In this document: in pieces, positions 52,877-62,470 of the stretch
Layout: each line of letters starts with the position of its first letter
Numbering within the stretch: the first letter of the stretch is position 1
From: Algorimicrobium hallyeonense
Lineage (GTDB): Bacteria; Bacteroidota; Bacteroidia; Flavobacteriales; Flavobacteriaceae
Length of the DNA: 64,000 nucleotides
Direction: 5' to 3'
Assembly: GCF_042657385.1 (NCBI RefSeq)
Contig: NZ_JBHSLA010000002.1
Span: 372,001-436,000 of the forward strand
Position numbers and translations under genes: made by a program
Notes under the pieces: model-generated
The model's database searches: none
Seen by the model: the letters and a program-made list of their open reading frames with translations, nothing else
What the model was told of the DNA's origin: nothing

Positions 52877-54217
52877 GTGAAAATAACAAACCTAATCAAA
52901 ACCTTGTTTTATAAGGTAAAAAACAACCCGACTGCTATCAATATTATTATTGTGGGAGCCATTACGGTATTGGTTAAGTTTTTTGGTTTTTACAAGGAAG
53001 TTATAATAGCCGGTGAATTTGGACTGTCGGAATTACTAGACACCTTTTTAATAGCCTTATTACTTCCTGGATTTATTAATGAGGTGTTCTTAAGTGCTTT
53101 CAACTCGGTCTTCATCCCTAATTATATAGCAGAAGAAAAAAACAATAAAAATATTGGCGCGTTTCAGTCTACGAGCTTTATGGTAACCATACTGACTTCA
53201 TTAGTATTTATGGGAATTGCCTATTTATTTACTGATGTTCTTTTAGAACTCTTTTTCGCTGGACATACGTCTAGTTATTATGAATTAATTATTCTACAAT
53301 TCCATTATTTATTACCCTGTATTCTTATTTGGGGACTAACTTCTTTACTTAGTGGATTACTCAATATATATGGTGAATTTACATATTCATCTCTCTACCC
53401 AATTATAACATCTCTTGCTATGATTGTTTGCGTTGTTTTTTATCGTGAAGAATTAGGAGCTGGCGTTCTAGCAATTGGCATGTTAATTGGGAGCGTGTTG
53501 CAATTAATATTTCTGACACTTATTGCATTGCAAAAGCAGATATTAAAATTTGCCCTACCAGATTTTAAAAGCTCCAATGCTATCTTAATGTTTAAACAAG
53601 TGCCGGCAAAAGTTTCATCAGGATTTTTAACAGGGTTAATTCCTGTTACGGATTTATATTTTGCTGCGCAACTGGTTGTAGGCTCAATAACCGCTTTGAG
53701 TTACGGAATGAAAATACCTGCGTTTTTTACAACCATATTTATCATTGCTTTAGGGAATGTACTACTTCCCTACTTTTCAAAATTGACAATTGACGATCCT
53801 GAAAAATCTTTTAAAACACTTTATCTGCTAAATAAATGGATTTTTATAGTTATTATGAGTGTCATGGTTGTTGCTAGCATATTTTCAACAGAAATTATAG
53901 CGCTCCTATTTGAAAGAGATAATTTCACCGCTGATGACACTACTATTGTTTCTGAAATTCAAATTATATATTTAATAGGAGTTCCATTTATAATCTGTGG
54001 TAATTTATTTGTGAAATTTCTTACTAGCATAAATAAAAATGCATTTATGGCTTATGTCTCGTTAGGAAGCATGCTATTAAATATTATATTAGATTTTATT
54101 TTAATGAATTGGATTGGTTTAATTGGCATTGCACTTTGTACGACCATCATTCAAATTTTAAAAATATTTGTTTTCTATAATTATACAAACAAGCAAAAGG
54201 AAATCTTTATACAGTAA
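52877..54217 (+). CDS. MurJ/Wzx-like polysaccharide flippase
   Basis: 446 residues with about 12-14 membrane helices, starting with GTG at 52877. The N-terminal region (FGLSELLDTFLIALLLPGFINEVFLSAFNSVFIPNYI) has the MurJ/MviN pattern; MurJ flips lipid II, and the same family occurs in polysaccharide clusters where it flips undecaprenyl-linked oligosaccharides. Its position among glycosyltransferases supports the second role, but a MurJ of peptidoglycan synthesis cannot be excluded. It lies 5 nt after the GT2 gene. Confidence 0.82.
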   Translation: MKITNLIKTLFYKVKNNPTAINIIIVGAITVLVKFFGFYKEVIIAGEFGLSELLDTFLIALLLPGFINEVFLSAFNSVFIPNYIAEEKNNKNIGAFQSTSFMVTILTSLVFMGIAYLFTDVLLELFFAGHTSSYYELIILQFHYLLPCILIWGLTSLLSGLLNIYGEFTYSSLYPIITSLAMIVCVVFYREELGAGVLAIGMLIGSVLQLIFLTLIALQKQILKFALPDFKSSNAILMFKQVPAKVSSGFLTGLIPVTDLYFAAQLVVGSITALSYGMKIPAFFTTIFIIALGNVLLPYFSKLTIDDPEKSFKTLYLLNKWIFIVIMSVMVVASIFSTEIIALLFERDNFTADDTTIVSEIQIIYLIGVPFIICGNLFVKFLTSINKNAFMAYVSLGSMLLNIILDFILMNWIGLIGIALCTTIIQILKIFVFYNYTNKQKEIFIQ

Positions 54218-54226
54218 AGCAAATTC

Positions 54227-55342
54227 ATGAAACTATTAAAATACGTAGCGCTAATTCTAATCCTCCTAAATGTCCCTACATTTAGTTTGGAGTATCTTGG
54301 TGCTGGCATGGGTTCTATTACCAATTTGTTATTAACGGTTTCTGTAATTATATATTTCTTTTTTGCAAAAAAATCGAAACCTCTCTGGCCCTTTATTGTT
54401 TTAGGGATTTGTTTTTTTACATTTTCAGGACTCCAATACACAGGTGTTACCGAATTGTTTATTAAAGAAGCTATTCGTTATTTTATTTTTATTGTGTGCG
54501 TGAATGAAATTACTAAAGACACAACAGATAAAGAATTACTTATGTTTCTTGTAATTGGCGCATTAAGTATTGCGGTAAATGCTTTAGTATTTCCTGATGT
54601 TTTTGGTAGATATGGAGGTTTTTACCTTAACCCTAATAAAGCTGGCTTCATCTGTTTGTTTGCTTTTGCCTTAACGTATATCATTCCCAATTATAAACTT
54701 AAATTAATAGTACAATTTGTGCTAATACTATGTGGAATTTTCACGCTGTCAAGATCCTTTATTATGTTTTTAGTTATTATAAATGTGATATCCGTTTTTG
54801 CCAATAAAAAAAACATCCAAACCTTCATAGTTGGTGCCGTGGCTTTGGTTATAATTTTTGCCGCTTCTTCTGCCCTTCAACTAAATAAAGCGCGATTTTC
54901 GGCTTTACACAGTTTATTTGGAGATAGCGAAAACGTAGAAACACAAACTATAACCGAAGGTTCCAGAAATGAAACTTGGTCCTTTTTCTCGGATCTAATA
55001 ACCAACAATATCGTTACAGGTGCGGGATATAAATCCATGAGAGGCGAATCCAGTTTAGTTTCAGTGGAATATGGTGTTCACAATACGTTCCTCATGGTAT
55101 TAGGTGAAGCCGGTATTTTAGCATTCTTACTTATTATTATTATTTACTTGGCAATAGCCATCCGTAGCTTCCGGTTTTTTCGCGTACATCAGGAATACAC
55201 CTATTTGGCCGTTGCAATCATTGGATATTTAATGGTAGCTCATAACTTTTTTGAGAAATACGATGTGCTTTTTGTTTCCATTTGGCTATATCATAGAGTA
55301 AATCAACAATTGCCTTTAGGGGCTGAAATTAAAGCTAATTAA
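54227..55342 (+). CDS. Wzy / O-antigen ligase-like membrane protein
   Basis: 371 residues with about ten membrane helices and a large periplasmic loop (about 225-275) that contains SRNETWSFFSDLI and GAGYKSMRGESS, a placement typical of Wzy polymerases and WaaL-type ligases. Either repeat polymerisation or ligation to a lipid carrier is possible; sequence alone does not tell. It is 9 nt after the flippase gene and 2 nt before the first asparagine-synthetase-like gene. Confidence 0.78.
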   Translation: MKLLKYVALILILLNVPTFSLEYLGAGMGSITNLLLTVSVIIYFFFAKKSKPLWPFIVLGICFFTFSGLQYTGVTELFIKEAIRYFIFIVCVNEITKDTTDKELLMFLVIGALSIAVNALVFPDVFGRYGGFYLNPNKAGFICLFAFALTYIIPNYKLKLIVQFVLILCGIFTLSRSFIMFLVIINVISVFANKKNIQTFIVGAVALVIIFAASSALQLNKARFSALHSLFGDSENVETQTITEGSRNETWSFFSDLITNNIVTGAGYKSMRGESSLVSVEYGVHNTFLMVLGEAGILAFLLIIIIYLAIAIRSFRFFRVHQEYTYLAVAIIGYLMVAHNFFEKYDVLFVSIWLYHRVNQQLPLGAEIKAN

Positions 55343-55344
55343 TT

Positions 55345-57195
55345 ATGTGTGGAATTTACGGATCAACTATAGAATACTCTAAAAAACAAGTTCAAGACAA
55401 GTTGGAACGCGCAAAATTTAGAGGTCCCGATAAATTAGATTTTAAATTTTTTGGAGACGAATCCAAACCAATAATATTTGGTCATAACCGCTTGGCTATT
55501 ATAGATGTTGACGAGCGTTCCAACCAACCCTTTACCTATAACAACAGCATCCATATTGTGTTTAATGGCGAGGTTTACAATTTTAAAGTGCTAAAAAAAC
55601 AGTTAGAAGCAAAAGGCTATAAATTCAATACAACTAGTGATACGGAAGTTATTTGTGCAGCATATTTAGAATATGGTGAAGATTGCGTCAATTATTTAGG
55701 TGGCATGTTTGCTTTTGTTATCTATGATGAGACGAAACAAAAACTTTTTGGCGCCCGGGATCGTTTGGGTAAAAAACCATTTTACTATTATTTGAATGAG
55801 AAACAATTTGAATTTGCAAGTCAGATTTCATCTATTCAAATGCATCATACCAATTTAACAATTTCTAATAAAGCTATCAGTTACTATTTAGCTTGGGGAG
55901 CCATTCCGGATCCACATTCCATTTTTAATGAGATTAAAAAACTACAAGCTGGACATTGTTTTTCTTTAAATTTAACAGCGTACGACTTTAAAGAACGAAA
56001 ATATTGGGATATTGATACAAACGTTAAAAACCCATTTCAAGGTTCTTACAAAGATGCTATTGCCGAATTAGATGGTTTTATAAGTAGTGCCGTTTCCACA
56101 CGTTTATTTGCCGATGTTCCTGTAGGTGTTTTCCTTTCCGGTGGCGTTGATTCATCGGTCGTTGCTGCTTTGGCTACAAAAACAACCGATAGTAAAGTAA
56201 AAACCTTTTCAGTGAAATTTAACGAAAAAGGTTTTGACGAAAGTGTGTATGCCCAACAGGTAGCAGATCACTTACAAACAGATCATCATATTATAGAATG
56301 TAATTATAATGAAGGATTAGATCTCATTGATAATTTTACGCATTTTTATGATGAACCATTTGCTGATTCTTCAGCCATTCCATCCATGCTTTTAGCGAAG
56401 CATACTCGTAAAAAAGTTACCGTTGCATTATCTGGTGATGGTGGAGACGAAAGTTTCATAGGCTATGAACGCTACAAATGGATGAAACAGGTAAATCACT
56501 TATACAATCTACCAAGTTTTTTAAGGCATACGGCTGCAAAAACAGCTAGTTTAGCACCTTATTATAAATTAAAAATGATTGGTAAGGGATTGCAATATGA
56601 GGATATCAATTCGCTTTATATTGCATCGGTTACCGGTGTTAATATGTCTTGGTTGAAATCCGATTTTGATTATACCGATGTTCCCGAAAAAAAATATCTA
56701 TATCACAACACCAAAAATTTATATGAACGACTAACCGATTTTGATATTAAAACCTACCTTAATTGGGATATTAATACCAAAGTAGATCGCGCCACCATGG
56801 CATATTCTCTTGAAGCACGTGCACCACTTATGGATCATAGTATTGTGGAATTTGCGCAGTCATTACCAACAGATTTTAAATACAATGGGAAAATTCAAAA
56901 GCGTATTTTAAAGGATGTACTCTATCAATATGTTCCGGAAAAAATATTTGACCGACCAAAAGCTGGTTTTACTATGCCATTTGCAGAATGGTTTAAACAT
57001 GAATTAAAAGATTATGTGCTTTCAGAACTGGATATGGCCAGTTTACGAGAAATCCCGAATATTGATGCTGATGAGGTCTATAAAATGATTCAACAACACA
57101 TGAATGGTAGCTGGAATCGCTATCCTTTAATTTGGAAATTACTCGTTTTAAAACAATGGCTTAAAACGAACGGAAGAGGATACACTATTAAATAA
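55345..57195 (+). CDS. Asparagine synthetase-like amidotransferase (AsnB family), first copy
   Basis: 616 residues. The N-terminal class II glutaminase domain starts with Cys2 (MCGIYG) and has VFNGEVYNF and ARDRLGKKPFYYY. The C-terminal synthetase domain has the PP-loop SGGVDSSVVAALA, LSGDGGDESFIGY and SLEARAPLMDH. AsnB-type proteins in sugar clusters can amidate uronic acids of the polysaccharide instead of making asparagine. A second copy lies at 59446. It precedes a GT4 gene with 1-nt overlap. Confidence 0.87.
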   Translation: MCGIYGSTIEYSKKQVQDKLERAKFRGPDKLDFKFFGDESKPIIFGHNRLAIIDVDERSNQPFTYNNSIHIVFNGEVYNFKVLKKQLEAKGYKFNTTSDTEVICAAYLEYGEDCVNYLGGMFAFVIYDETKQKLFGARDRLGKKPFYYYLNEKQFEFASQISSIQMHHTNLTISNKAISYYLAWGAIPDPHSIFNEIKKLQAGHCFSLNLTAYDFKERKYWDIDTNVKNPFQGSYKDAIAELDGFISSAVSTRLFADVPVGVFLSGGVDSSVVAALATKTTDSKVKTFSVKFNEKGFDESVYAQQVADHLQTDHHIIECNYNEGLDLIDNFTHFYDEPFADSSAIPSMLLAKHTRKKVTVALSGDGGDESFIGYERYKWMKQVNHLYNLPSFLRHTAAKTASLAPYYKLKMIGKGLQYEDINSLYIASVTGVNMSWLKSDFDYTDVPEKKYLYHNTKNLYERLTDFDIKTYLNWDINTKVDRATMAYSLEARAPLMDHSIVEFAQSLPTDFKYNGKIQKRILKDVLYQYVPEKIFDRPKAGFTMPFAEWFKHELKDYVLSELDMASLREIPNIDADEVYKMIQQHMNGSWNRYPLIWKLLVLKQWLKTNGRGYTIK

Positions 57196-58292
57196 TGAAA
57201 AACTCTAAAACCAATATTGTATTTGTACTACCATCATTAGCTGCTGGTGGTGCCGAACGTATCCTATCGTACGTGGCTCAAAACTTGGACGAAAACCAAT
57301 TTAAAGTCACCTTACTTATTACAGGCTATGAAAAAGACACCGTGTACGAACTAGAAAATTTAAACATCGTTTACTTAAACAAACCGCGTGTTTTAAAAGC
57401 TTTTGGTAGTTTGTTTCAATACTTCAGAAAACACAAACCAGATATTGTAGTTAGTTCCATTGTGCATTTGAATACCATGATCGCTTTTATGTCTCCTTAT
57501 TTTAGAAAGACTAAATTTGTTTCTCGAGAGGCGAATGTATTAACCGTTTTAAATAAACATAATCCGTACACCAATTCTGCCTTCCCTAAGGCTATGATTG
57601 TATTTGCCTATAAGTTAGTGGATTGTATTATTTGTCAGTCTAAAGACATGCAAAAGGATATGATTGCCAATTATAAAGTACCAAAATCAAAAACCGTATT
57701 AATTAATAATCCTATAACTAAAGAATTTAAACTTAAAGCTACAGCTCGAGATGCATCCAAACCAATTTCCTTTATTACCATTGGTCGTTTAAGCAAGGAG
57801 AAAGGACATGAGCGGCTTATTCATGTGCTTTCACAATTAAGTTTTCCATTTCATTATACTATTATTGGTGCTGGTAATGAAAAAGATAGTATTTTTGAAA
57901 TGCTTGATAGTAAGGGACTAGCAAAAAACATAACGTATATTAGCTTCACAAAAAATGTAGAAACCTATTTAGCTGAAAGCGATGTGTTCCTGCAAGGATC
58001 CTTTGTAGAGGGTTTCCCTAATGTTCTTATAGAGAGCTGTGTAGTAGGCACTCCTATTCTAGCTTTTAATGCTCCTGGTGGATTGGATGAAATTATAGAG
58101 GCTGGTAAAAATGGTTACGTAGCTGATACCGAGGAAGATTATGTAAACTATTTAAATCAGATTCATAACACATTCCCTTTTAACCCGGAAACTGTAAGTA
58201 ATGTGGTAAAAAATAAATTTAGTAGCAATAAAATTATTAATGATTATACCAACTTGTTTATAAAATTATCTCCTAAGAATCAGCATGTCTGA
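57195..58292 (+). CDS. GT4-family glycosyltransferase
   Basis: 365 residues. FVLPSLAAGGAERILSYVAQN at the N-terminus and ITIGRLSKEKGHERLIHVL, FVEGFPNVLIESCVVGTPILAF in the C-terminal domain give a GT4 donor site. It is related to the genes at 50780 and 58285, all with the GGAE motif. Its ATG overlaps the preceding stop by one base, and its own stop overlaps the next gene by 8 nt, so translation is coupled. Confidence 0.87.
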   Translation: MKNSKTNIVFVLPSLAAGGAERILSYVAQNLDENQFKVTLLITGYEKDTVYELENLNIVYLNKPRVLKAFGSLFQYFRKHKPDIVVSSIVHLNTMIAFMSPYFRKTKFVSREANVLTVLNKHNPYTNSAFPKAMIVFAYKLVDCIICQSKDMQKDMIANYKVPKSKTVLINNPITKEFKLKATARDASKPISFITIGRLSKEKGHERLIHVLSQLSFPFHYTIIGAGNEKDSIFEMLDSKGLAKNITYISFTKNVETYLAESDVFLQGSFVEGFPNVLIESCVVGTPILAFNAPGGLDEIIEAGKNGYVADTEEDYVNYLNQIHNTFPFNPETVSNVVKNKFSSNKIINDYTNLFIKLSPKNQHV

Positions 58293-59442
58293 AAAAAGAA
58301 AAATAGCATTGTTTATTTCTGCCATAGGTTATGGTGGAGCCGAGAAAGTTGTTAGCTTATTATTATCTGAACTTCCTAAATACTACGATGTCACGTTAAT
58401 TTTGTTATATAACGAAATTAAACTGCCTATACCAGAGGATACGAAAGTGGTGGTATTATCTAAACCTAATGAAACTTTTAAAACCTCCGTGTTTGGTAGA
58501 ATTAAAGACAACATCAAATTCATATTTACCTATCAGAAAGTTTTAAAAAAAGAAAAAATTGATGTGGTTGTTTCCTTTTTAGTTCGTCAAAATATTATGA
58601 CCAGCATTGCTAAAATGTTTAACCCTAAATTAAAAACTATAATTAGCGAGCGTTGTTTCCCATCCATCATGTACAAAGATGATAAGCTTACTTCTTTTTT
58701 AACCAAACTACTAATCCCTTATTTTTACAACAAAAACGACAAACTATTTTCAAATTCCATTTATATCAATGCGGATTTAAAAACAAATTATAGACTAAAA
58801 ATAGACAGGTCTGTTATATATAATCCTATTCTAACCAAAAGAGTTAAGCCTGAATTAGCCACATACACTGATTTTGAAGACATTTTTAAAGTAGTCACCG
58901 TTGGACGTATGATTCCTGTGAAAAACCAAAAAAGCATTATTGAAGCCATAAGTATGTTATCCAGCAATTTTTATATGGAAATTTATGGGGATGGCTACTT
59001 ACACCAACAATTAGATGAATTATCTATTAAATTGAATCTTGCTGGACGTGTAAATTTTAATGGTAATGTGGATGATGTTAAGTCATACATCATAAATGGG
59101 CATTGTTTTGTACTATGCTCCCTAACGGAAGGGTTCCCTAACGTGGTTTTGGAAGCCATGTCTGTTGGTTTACCCGTAATTTGCACCAATTGTATGTCTG
59201 GACCTCTAGAGTTACTAAACGACAATGAAGATGTTTCTATTTTAAAAGGGTCTTTCGTTAAGGCTAAATATGGCATATTAGTAAATGTTGATGATTCTGT
59301 AGGGCTTTCACAAGCCATTAAATATTTACAGAAAAATCCAGAAGCACGCAAACAGTATAGCGATTTAAGTTTCGAGCGCGCTAAAACGTACGACATCAAG
59401 AATATTGGAGTTCATGTTAAAAACTTAATTGATAGTATTTAA
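58285..59442 (+). CDS. GT4-family glycosyltransferase
   Basis: 385 residues. ALFISAIGYGGAEKVVSLLLSEL at the N-terminus and VTVGRMIPVKNQKSIIEAI, SLTEGFPNVVLEAMSVGLPVICT in the C-terminal half. A 15-residue insert (about 310-325, DNEDVSILKGSFVKA) precedes the last helices. It overlaps the previous glycosyltransferase by 8 nt and the next AsnB-like gene starts 3 nt after its stop. Confidence 0.87.
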   Translation: MSEKRKIALFISAIGYGGAEKVVSLLLSELPKYYDVTLILLYNEIKLPIPEDTKVVVLSKPNETFKTSVFGRIKDNIKFIFTYQKVLKKEKIDVVVSFLVRQNIMTSIAKMFNPKLKTIISERCFPSIMYKDDKLTSFLTKLLIPYFYNKNDKLFSNSIYINADLKTNYRLKIDRSVIYNPILTKRVKPELATYTDFEDIFKVVTVGRMIPVKNQKSIIEAISMLSSNFYMEIYGDGYLHQQLDELSIKLNLAGRVNFNGNVDDVKSYIINGHCFVLCSLTEGFPNVVLEAMSVGLPVICTNCMSGPLELLNDNEDVSILKGSFVKAKYGILVNVDDSVGLSQAIKYLQKNPEARKQYSDLSFERAKTYDIKNIGVHVKNLIDSI

Positions 59443-59445
59443 TTT

Positions 59446-61338
59446 ATGTGTGGAATAAACGGATATATAAAACCTGAATTTACAGCTTCTGAAGATGCCC
59501 TAAGCACGCTTAAAAAAATGAATGATGCTATCATACATCGCGGTCCTGATGATTCCGGTTTTTATCATGATAGCAGCAATGCATTTTCTGTAGCAATGGC
59601 AATGCGCAGACTTTCAATTATAGATTTAAATACAGGTAAGCAACCTATTTCAAATGAAGATGATAGCATAACTATTGTTTTTAATGGTGAAATATATAAT
59701 TACCGAAAGCTACGTGCAGATTTAGAAACAAAAGGCTTGACTTTTAAAACACAAAGCGATACAGAAGTTATTCTAAAACTGTATGAAACGGAAGGCGAAA
59801 AATCTTTTGAAAAACTAGATGGTATGTATGCTTTTAGCATTCATGACAAAAATCAAAACAAACTCATTATTGCGCGTGATTTCTTTGGCGAAAAACCTTT
59901 GTATTACGCACAAACTGAAAATGGTTTTTATTATGCATCTGAACTTAAATCCATTATCAAGGTGCTTCCCAATAAGCCGGAAATTTCAAAAACAGGATTA
60001 AATTTATTTTTTAAGCTCACTTACATTCCTGCACCTTTTTCTATTTATAATGGTATTCTGAAACTAGAAGCCAATCATTATATTACTTATGACCTGGTAA
60101 ATCATACACATTCGATTTCCGAAATCCATAAAATTGAGACAGATAGAAGCAACTTGTCTTTTAATGAAGCTAAATTTAAATTGCACGACCTCATGATGAC
60201 AAGTATTGAAAGTCGCACGGTTAGCGACGTTCCAATTGGAACATTTTTATCTGGTGGTGTAGATTCTTCCATTGTTAGTTTGGGCTTATCACAATTATCT
60301 AATAACAAAATAGACACCTTTTCTATTGGTTTTGATAAAGCTTCATTTGATGAAACCGATAAATCTAAACTGGTAGCCAAGCAAATCAACAGTAATCATC
60401 ACGAATTTATAATTTCTGAAAGCGATATTAAAGCACATATTGATGCTATTTTATTGAATTTTGATGAACCCTTTGCAGATTCATCGGCACTACCAACCTA
60501 TTTGGTATCCAAAAAAACAAGCAATTATGTAAAAGTTGCTTTAACCGGAGATGGTGGCGATGAGGTTTTTGGTGGTTACAATAAATATTACATGGGAAAT
60601 TTAAACAACCGTTATACCAAAATGGTTCCCGAGTTTCTTCATAATAGTACAAAGCCATTGCTAACCAGTTTACTTTCTACTAAAGATGATAATCGCGGAA
60701 AACGTTTTAAACTAAAAAAACTGGTCCAAGCTATTGATTATACAGGTGAAAACTATTGGAATATTATTTCATTAGGTTTTGAAAATGACACCCAACAATT
60801 ACTAAACCCTGAACATACGTTAGCAAATCCGTTTGCATACTATAAAGGACATATTAGCAAACCTAAATCGCTTCATGATTATCGAGAGGTTGACCGTTTA
60901 ATAAGCCTTGAAGGCGACATGCTCGTTAAAGTTGATAGAACCAGCATGATGAATTCCTTGGAATGTCGTGCGCCATTTTTAAACAAAGCTCTTTGGAATT
61001 TTTCCAATAGTTTACCAGAAAACTACTTACTTAAAGGCTGGAACAAAAAGCATATTTTAAAAGAAGCTTTTAAGCATGAATTTCCTGATGGATTTCTAGA
61101 TAAATCTAAAAAAGGATTTGCCGTTCCTGTTGGAGATTGGCTTCGTTCTGGCTTAAAAACCGAATTAGAACATTATATAAACTCTAAACTAATAGATAAA
61201 CAAGGGTTGTTTAATAGTAAATACATCAAACAATTAGTCATGAATCATATTTCAGGTAAGGAAGACAATAGCTATAAAGTTTGGACATTTTACACATTTC
61301 AAAAGTGGTATTTTTCACTTTACAGCCCACAATTATAA
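59446..61338 (+). CDS. Asparagine synthetase-like amidotransferase (AsnB family), second copy
   Basis: 630 residues. Glutaminase domain with Cys2 (MCGINGYI), IVFNGEIYNYRKL, ARDFFGEKPLYY. Synthetase domain with FLSGGVDSSIVSLGL, LTGDGGDEVFGGYNKYY and NSLECRAPFLNK. The first copy is at 55345, about 4 kb upstream. Both keep all key motifs, so both are probably active. Having two in one polysaccharide cluster fits amidation of two sugar acids better than redundant asparagine synthesis; this is inference. It lies 3 nt after the GT4 gene. Confidence 0.87.
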   Translation: MCGINGYIKPEFTASEDALSTLKKMNDAIIHRGPDDSGFYHDSSNAFSVAMAMRRLSIIDLNTGKQPISNEDDSITIVFNGEIYNYRKLRADLETKGLTFKTQSDTEVILKLYETEGEKSFEKLDGMYAFSIHDKNQNKLIIARDFFGEKPLYYAQTENGFYYASELKSIIKVLPNKPEISKTGLNLFFKLTYIPAPFSIYNGILKLEANHYITYDLVNHTHSISEIHKIETDRSNLSFNEAKFKLHDLMMTSIESRTVSDVPIGTFLSGGVDSSIVSLGLSQLSNNKIDTFSIGFDKASFDETDKSKLVAKQINSNHHEFIISESDIKAHIDAILLNFDEPFADSSALPTYLVSKKTSNYVKVALTGDGGDEVFGGYNKYYMGNLNNRYTKMVPEFLHNSTKPLLTSLLSTKDDNRGKRFKLKKLVQAIDYTGENYWNIISLGFENDTQQLLNPEHTLANPFAYYKGHISKPKSLHDYREVDRLISLEGDMLVKVDRTSMMNSLECRAPFLNKALWNFSNSLPENYLLKGWNKKHILKEAFKHEFPDGFLDKSKKGFAVPVGDWLRSGLKTELEHYINSKLIDKQGLFNSKYIKQLVMNHISGKEDNSYKVWTFYTFQKWYFSLYSPQL

Positions 61339-61375
61339 ATCAAGAAACAATTAGCTACTTATAGTTTAAAAATAA

Positions 61376-62467
61376 ATGTCAAAAAAAATATGTTTAGTTG
61401 GTGGTGAAGATGTGCATAAACGCATCAATCTTTCTCAGTATTTAATTGCTGCCGGTTTTGAGGTGACTATTATTGGGACAAGCAACGTGGAGTTCCCTGA
61501 AAACATAACCTATTTTGATTACCCATTAAATAGAAGCTTATCCATAACATCAGATAATAAAACTATAAAATGGTATCGGTCATTTTTTACCGATAACAGA
61601 TTTGATCTTATTCATACGTTTGACACGAAACCAGCATTTTTAGTACCACTAGCATTACTTAAGACGAAGACACCCATCACCCGAACAATTACCGGTTTAG
61701 GTACTATTTTTATGTCTAAATCCTTTCGGAATTTAATTTTACAATTCGTTTACAAAACATTGCATAGAAAAGTTAAAAACCGTGTATATAAAACAATTTT
61801 TCAAAATGATGATGACAAAAATTTATTTCTAAAACACCATCTTATTAATCCACATAATTTCGGGTTAATATACAGCAGTGGCATAGAACTAAAACAATAC
61901 AACTCTTTAGCAGAGCGCAACAACAAGACTTTCACATTTATATTTGTGGCGCGTTTAGTTTATGAAAAAGGCATCACGTTTTTATTAGAAGCTGCTAAAA
62001 TATGCCACGAAAGAGGCTATGGCTTTAAGTTTATAATTGTGGGACCGTTAGAAGAGCATTCCAAGCGACTAAATTCCGAAATATTAAAACAATATGAATC
62101 TTATGTGGAATTTTTAGGCGAACGAAAAGACGTAAGTGAATTACTATTAAGCGCAGACGCTATGATACTACCAACGTTTCGTGAAGGTTTTGCTAGAGTG
62201 CTTCTAGAAGCTGCTGCTGTGGGACTACCTATTATTTCAACAGATGTAACTGGAGTTCGCGAATTTGCCAAAAACAATCAAGAAGCAATTTTAGTGCCTT
62301 CAAAAAATACTGAAGCGCTAGTTGATGCCATCATAAAATTAGGAACAAATAAAAATTTAGCCAATAAATTAGCTGAAAGCGCATTAAAAAGAGTTGAAAC
62401 GTTTAGTCTTGAAAACGTATCTAAACAATATATAACTATATTTGAAGACGCTATTAATCAACATTAA
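61376..62467 (+). CDS. GT4-family glycosyltransferase
   Basis: 363 residues. The N-terminus (KICLVGGEDVHKRINLSQYL) differs from the GGAE-type enzymes, while the C-terminal donor domain shows FIFVARLVYEKGITFLLEAA and LPTFREGFARVLLEAAAVGLPIIST. HTFDTKPAFLVPLALLKTKTPITRTITGLGTIF in the N-domain is like capsule transferases acting on N-acetylated sugars. It follows the second AsnB-like gene by 37 nt and precedes the aminotransferase by 3 nt. Confidence 0.86.
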   Translation: MSKKICLVGGEDVHKRINLSQYLIAAGFEVTIIGTSNVEFPENITYFDYPLNRSLSITSDNKTIKWYRSFFTDNRFDLIHTFDTKPAFLVPLALLKTKTPITRTITGLGTIFMSKSFRNLILQFVYKTLHRKVKNRVYKTIFQNDDDKNLFLKHHLINPHNFGLIYSSGIELKQYNSLAERNNKTFTFIFVARLVYEKGITFLLEAAKICHERGYGFKFIIVGPLEEHSKRLNSEILKQYESYVEFLGERKDVSELLLSADAMILPTFREGFARVLLEAAAVGLPIISTDVTGVREFAKNNQEAILVPSKNTEALVDAIIKLGTNKNLANKLAESALKRVETFSLENVSKQYITIFEDAINQH

Positions 62468-62470
62468 ATT

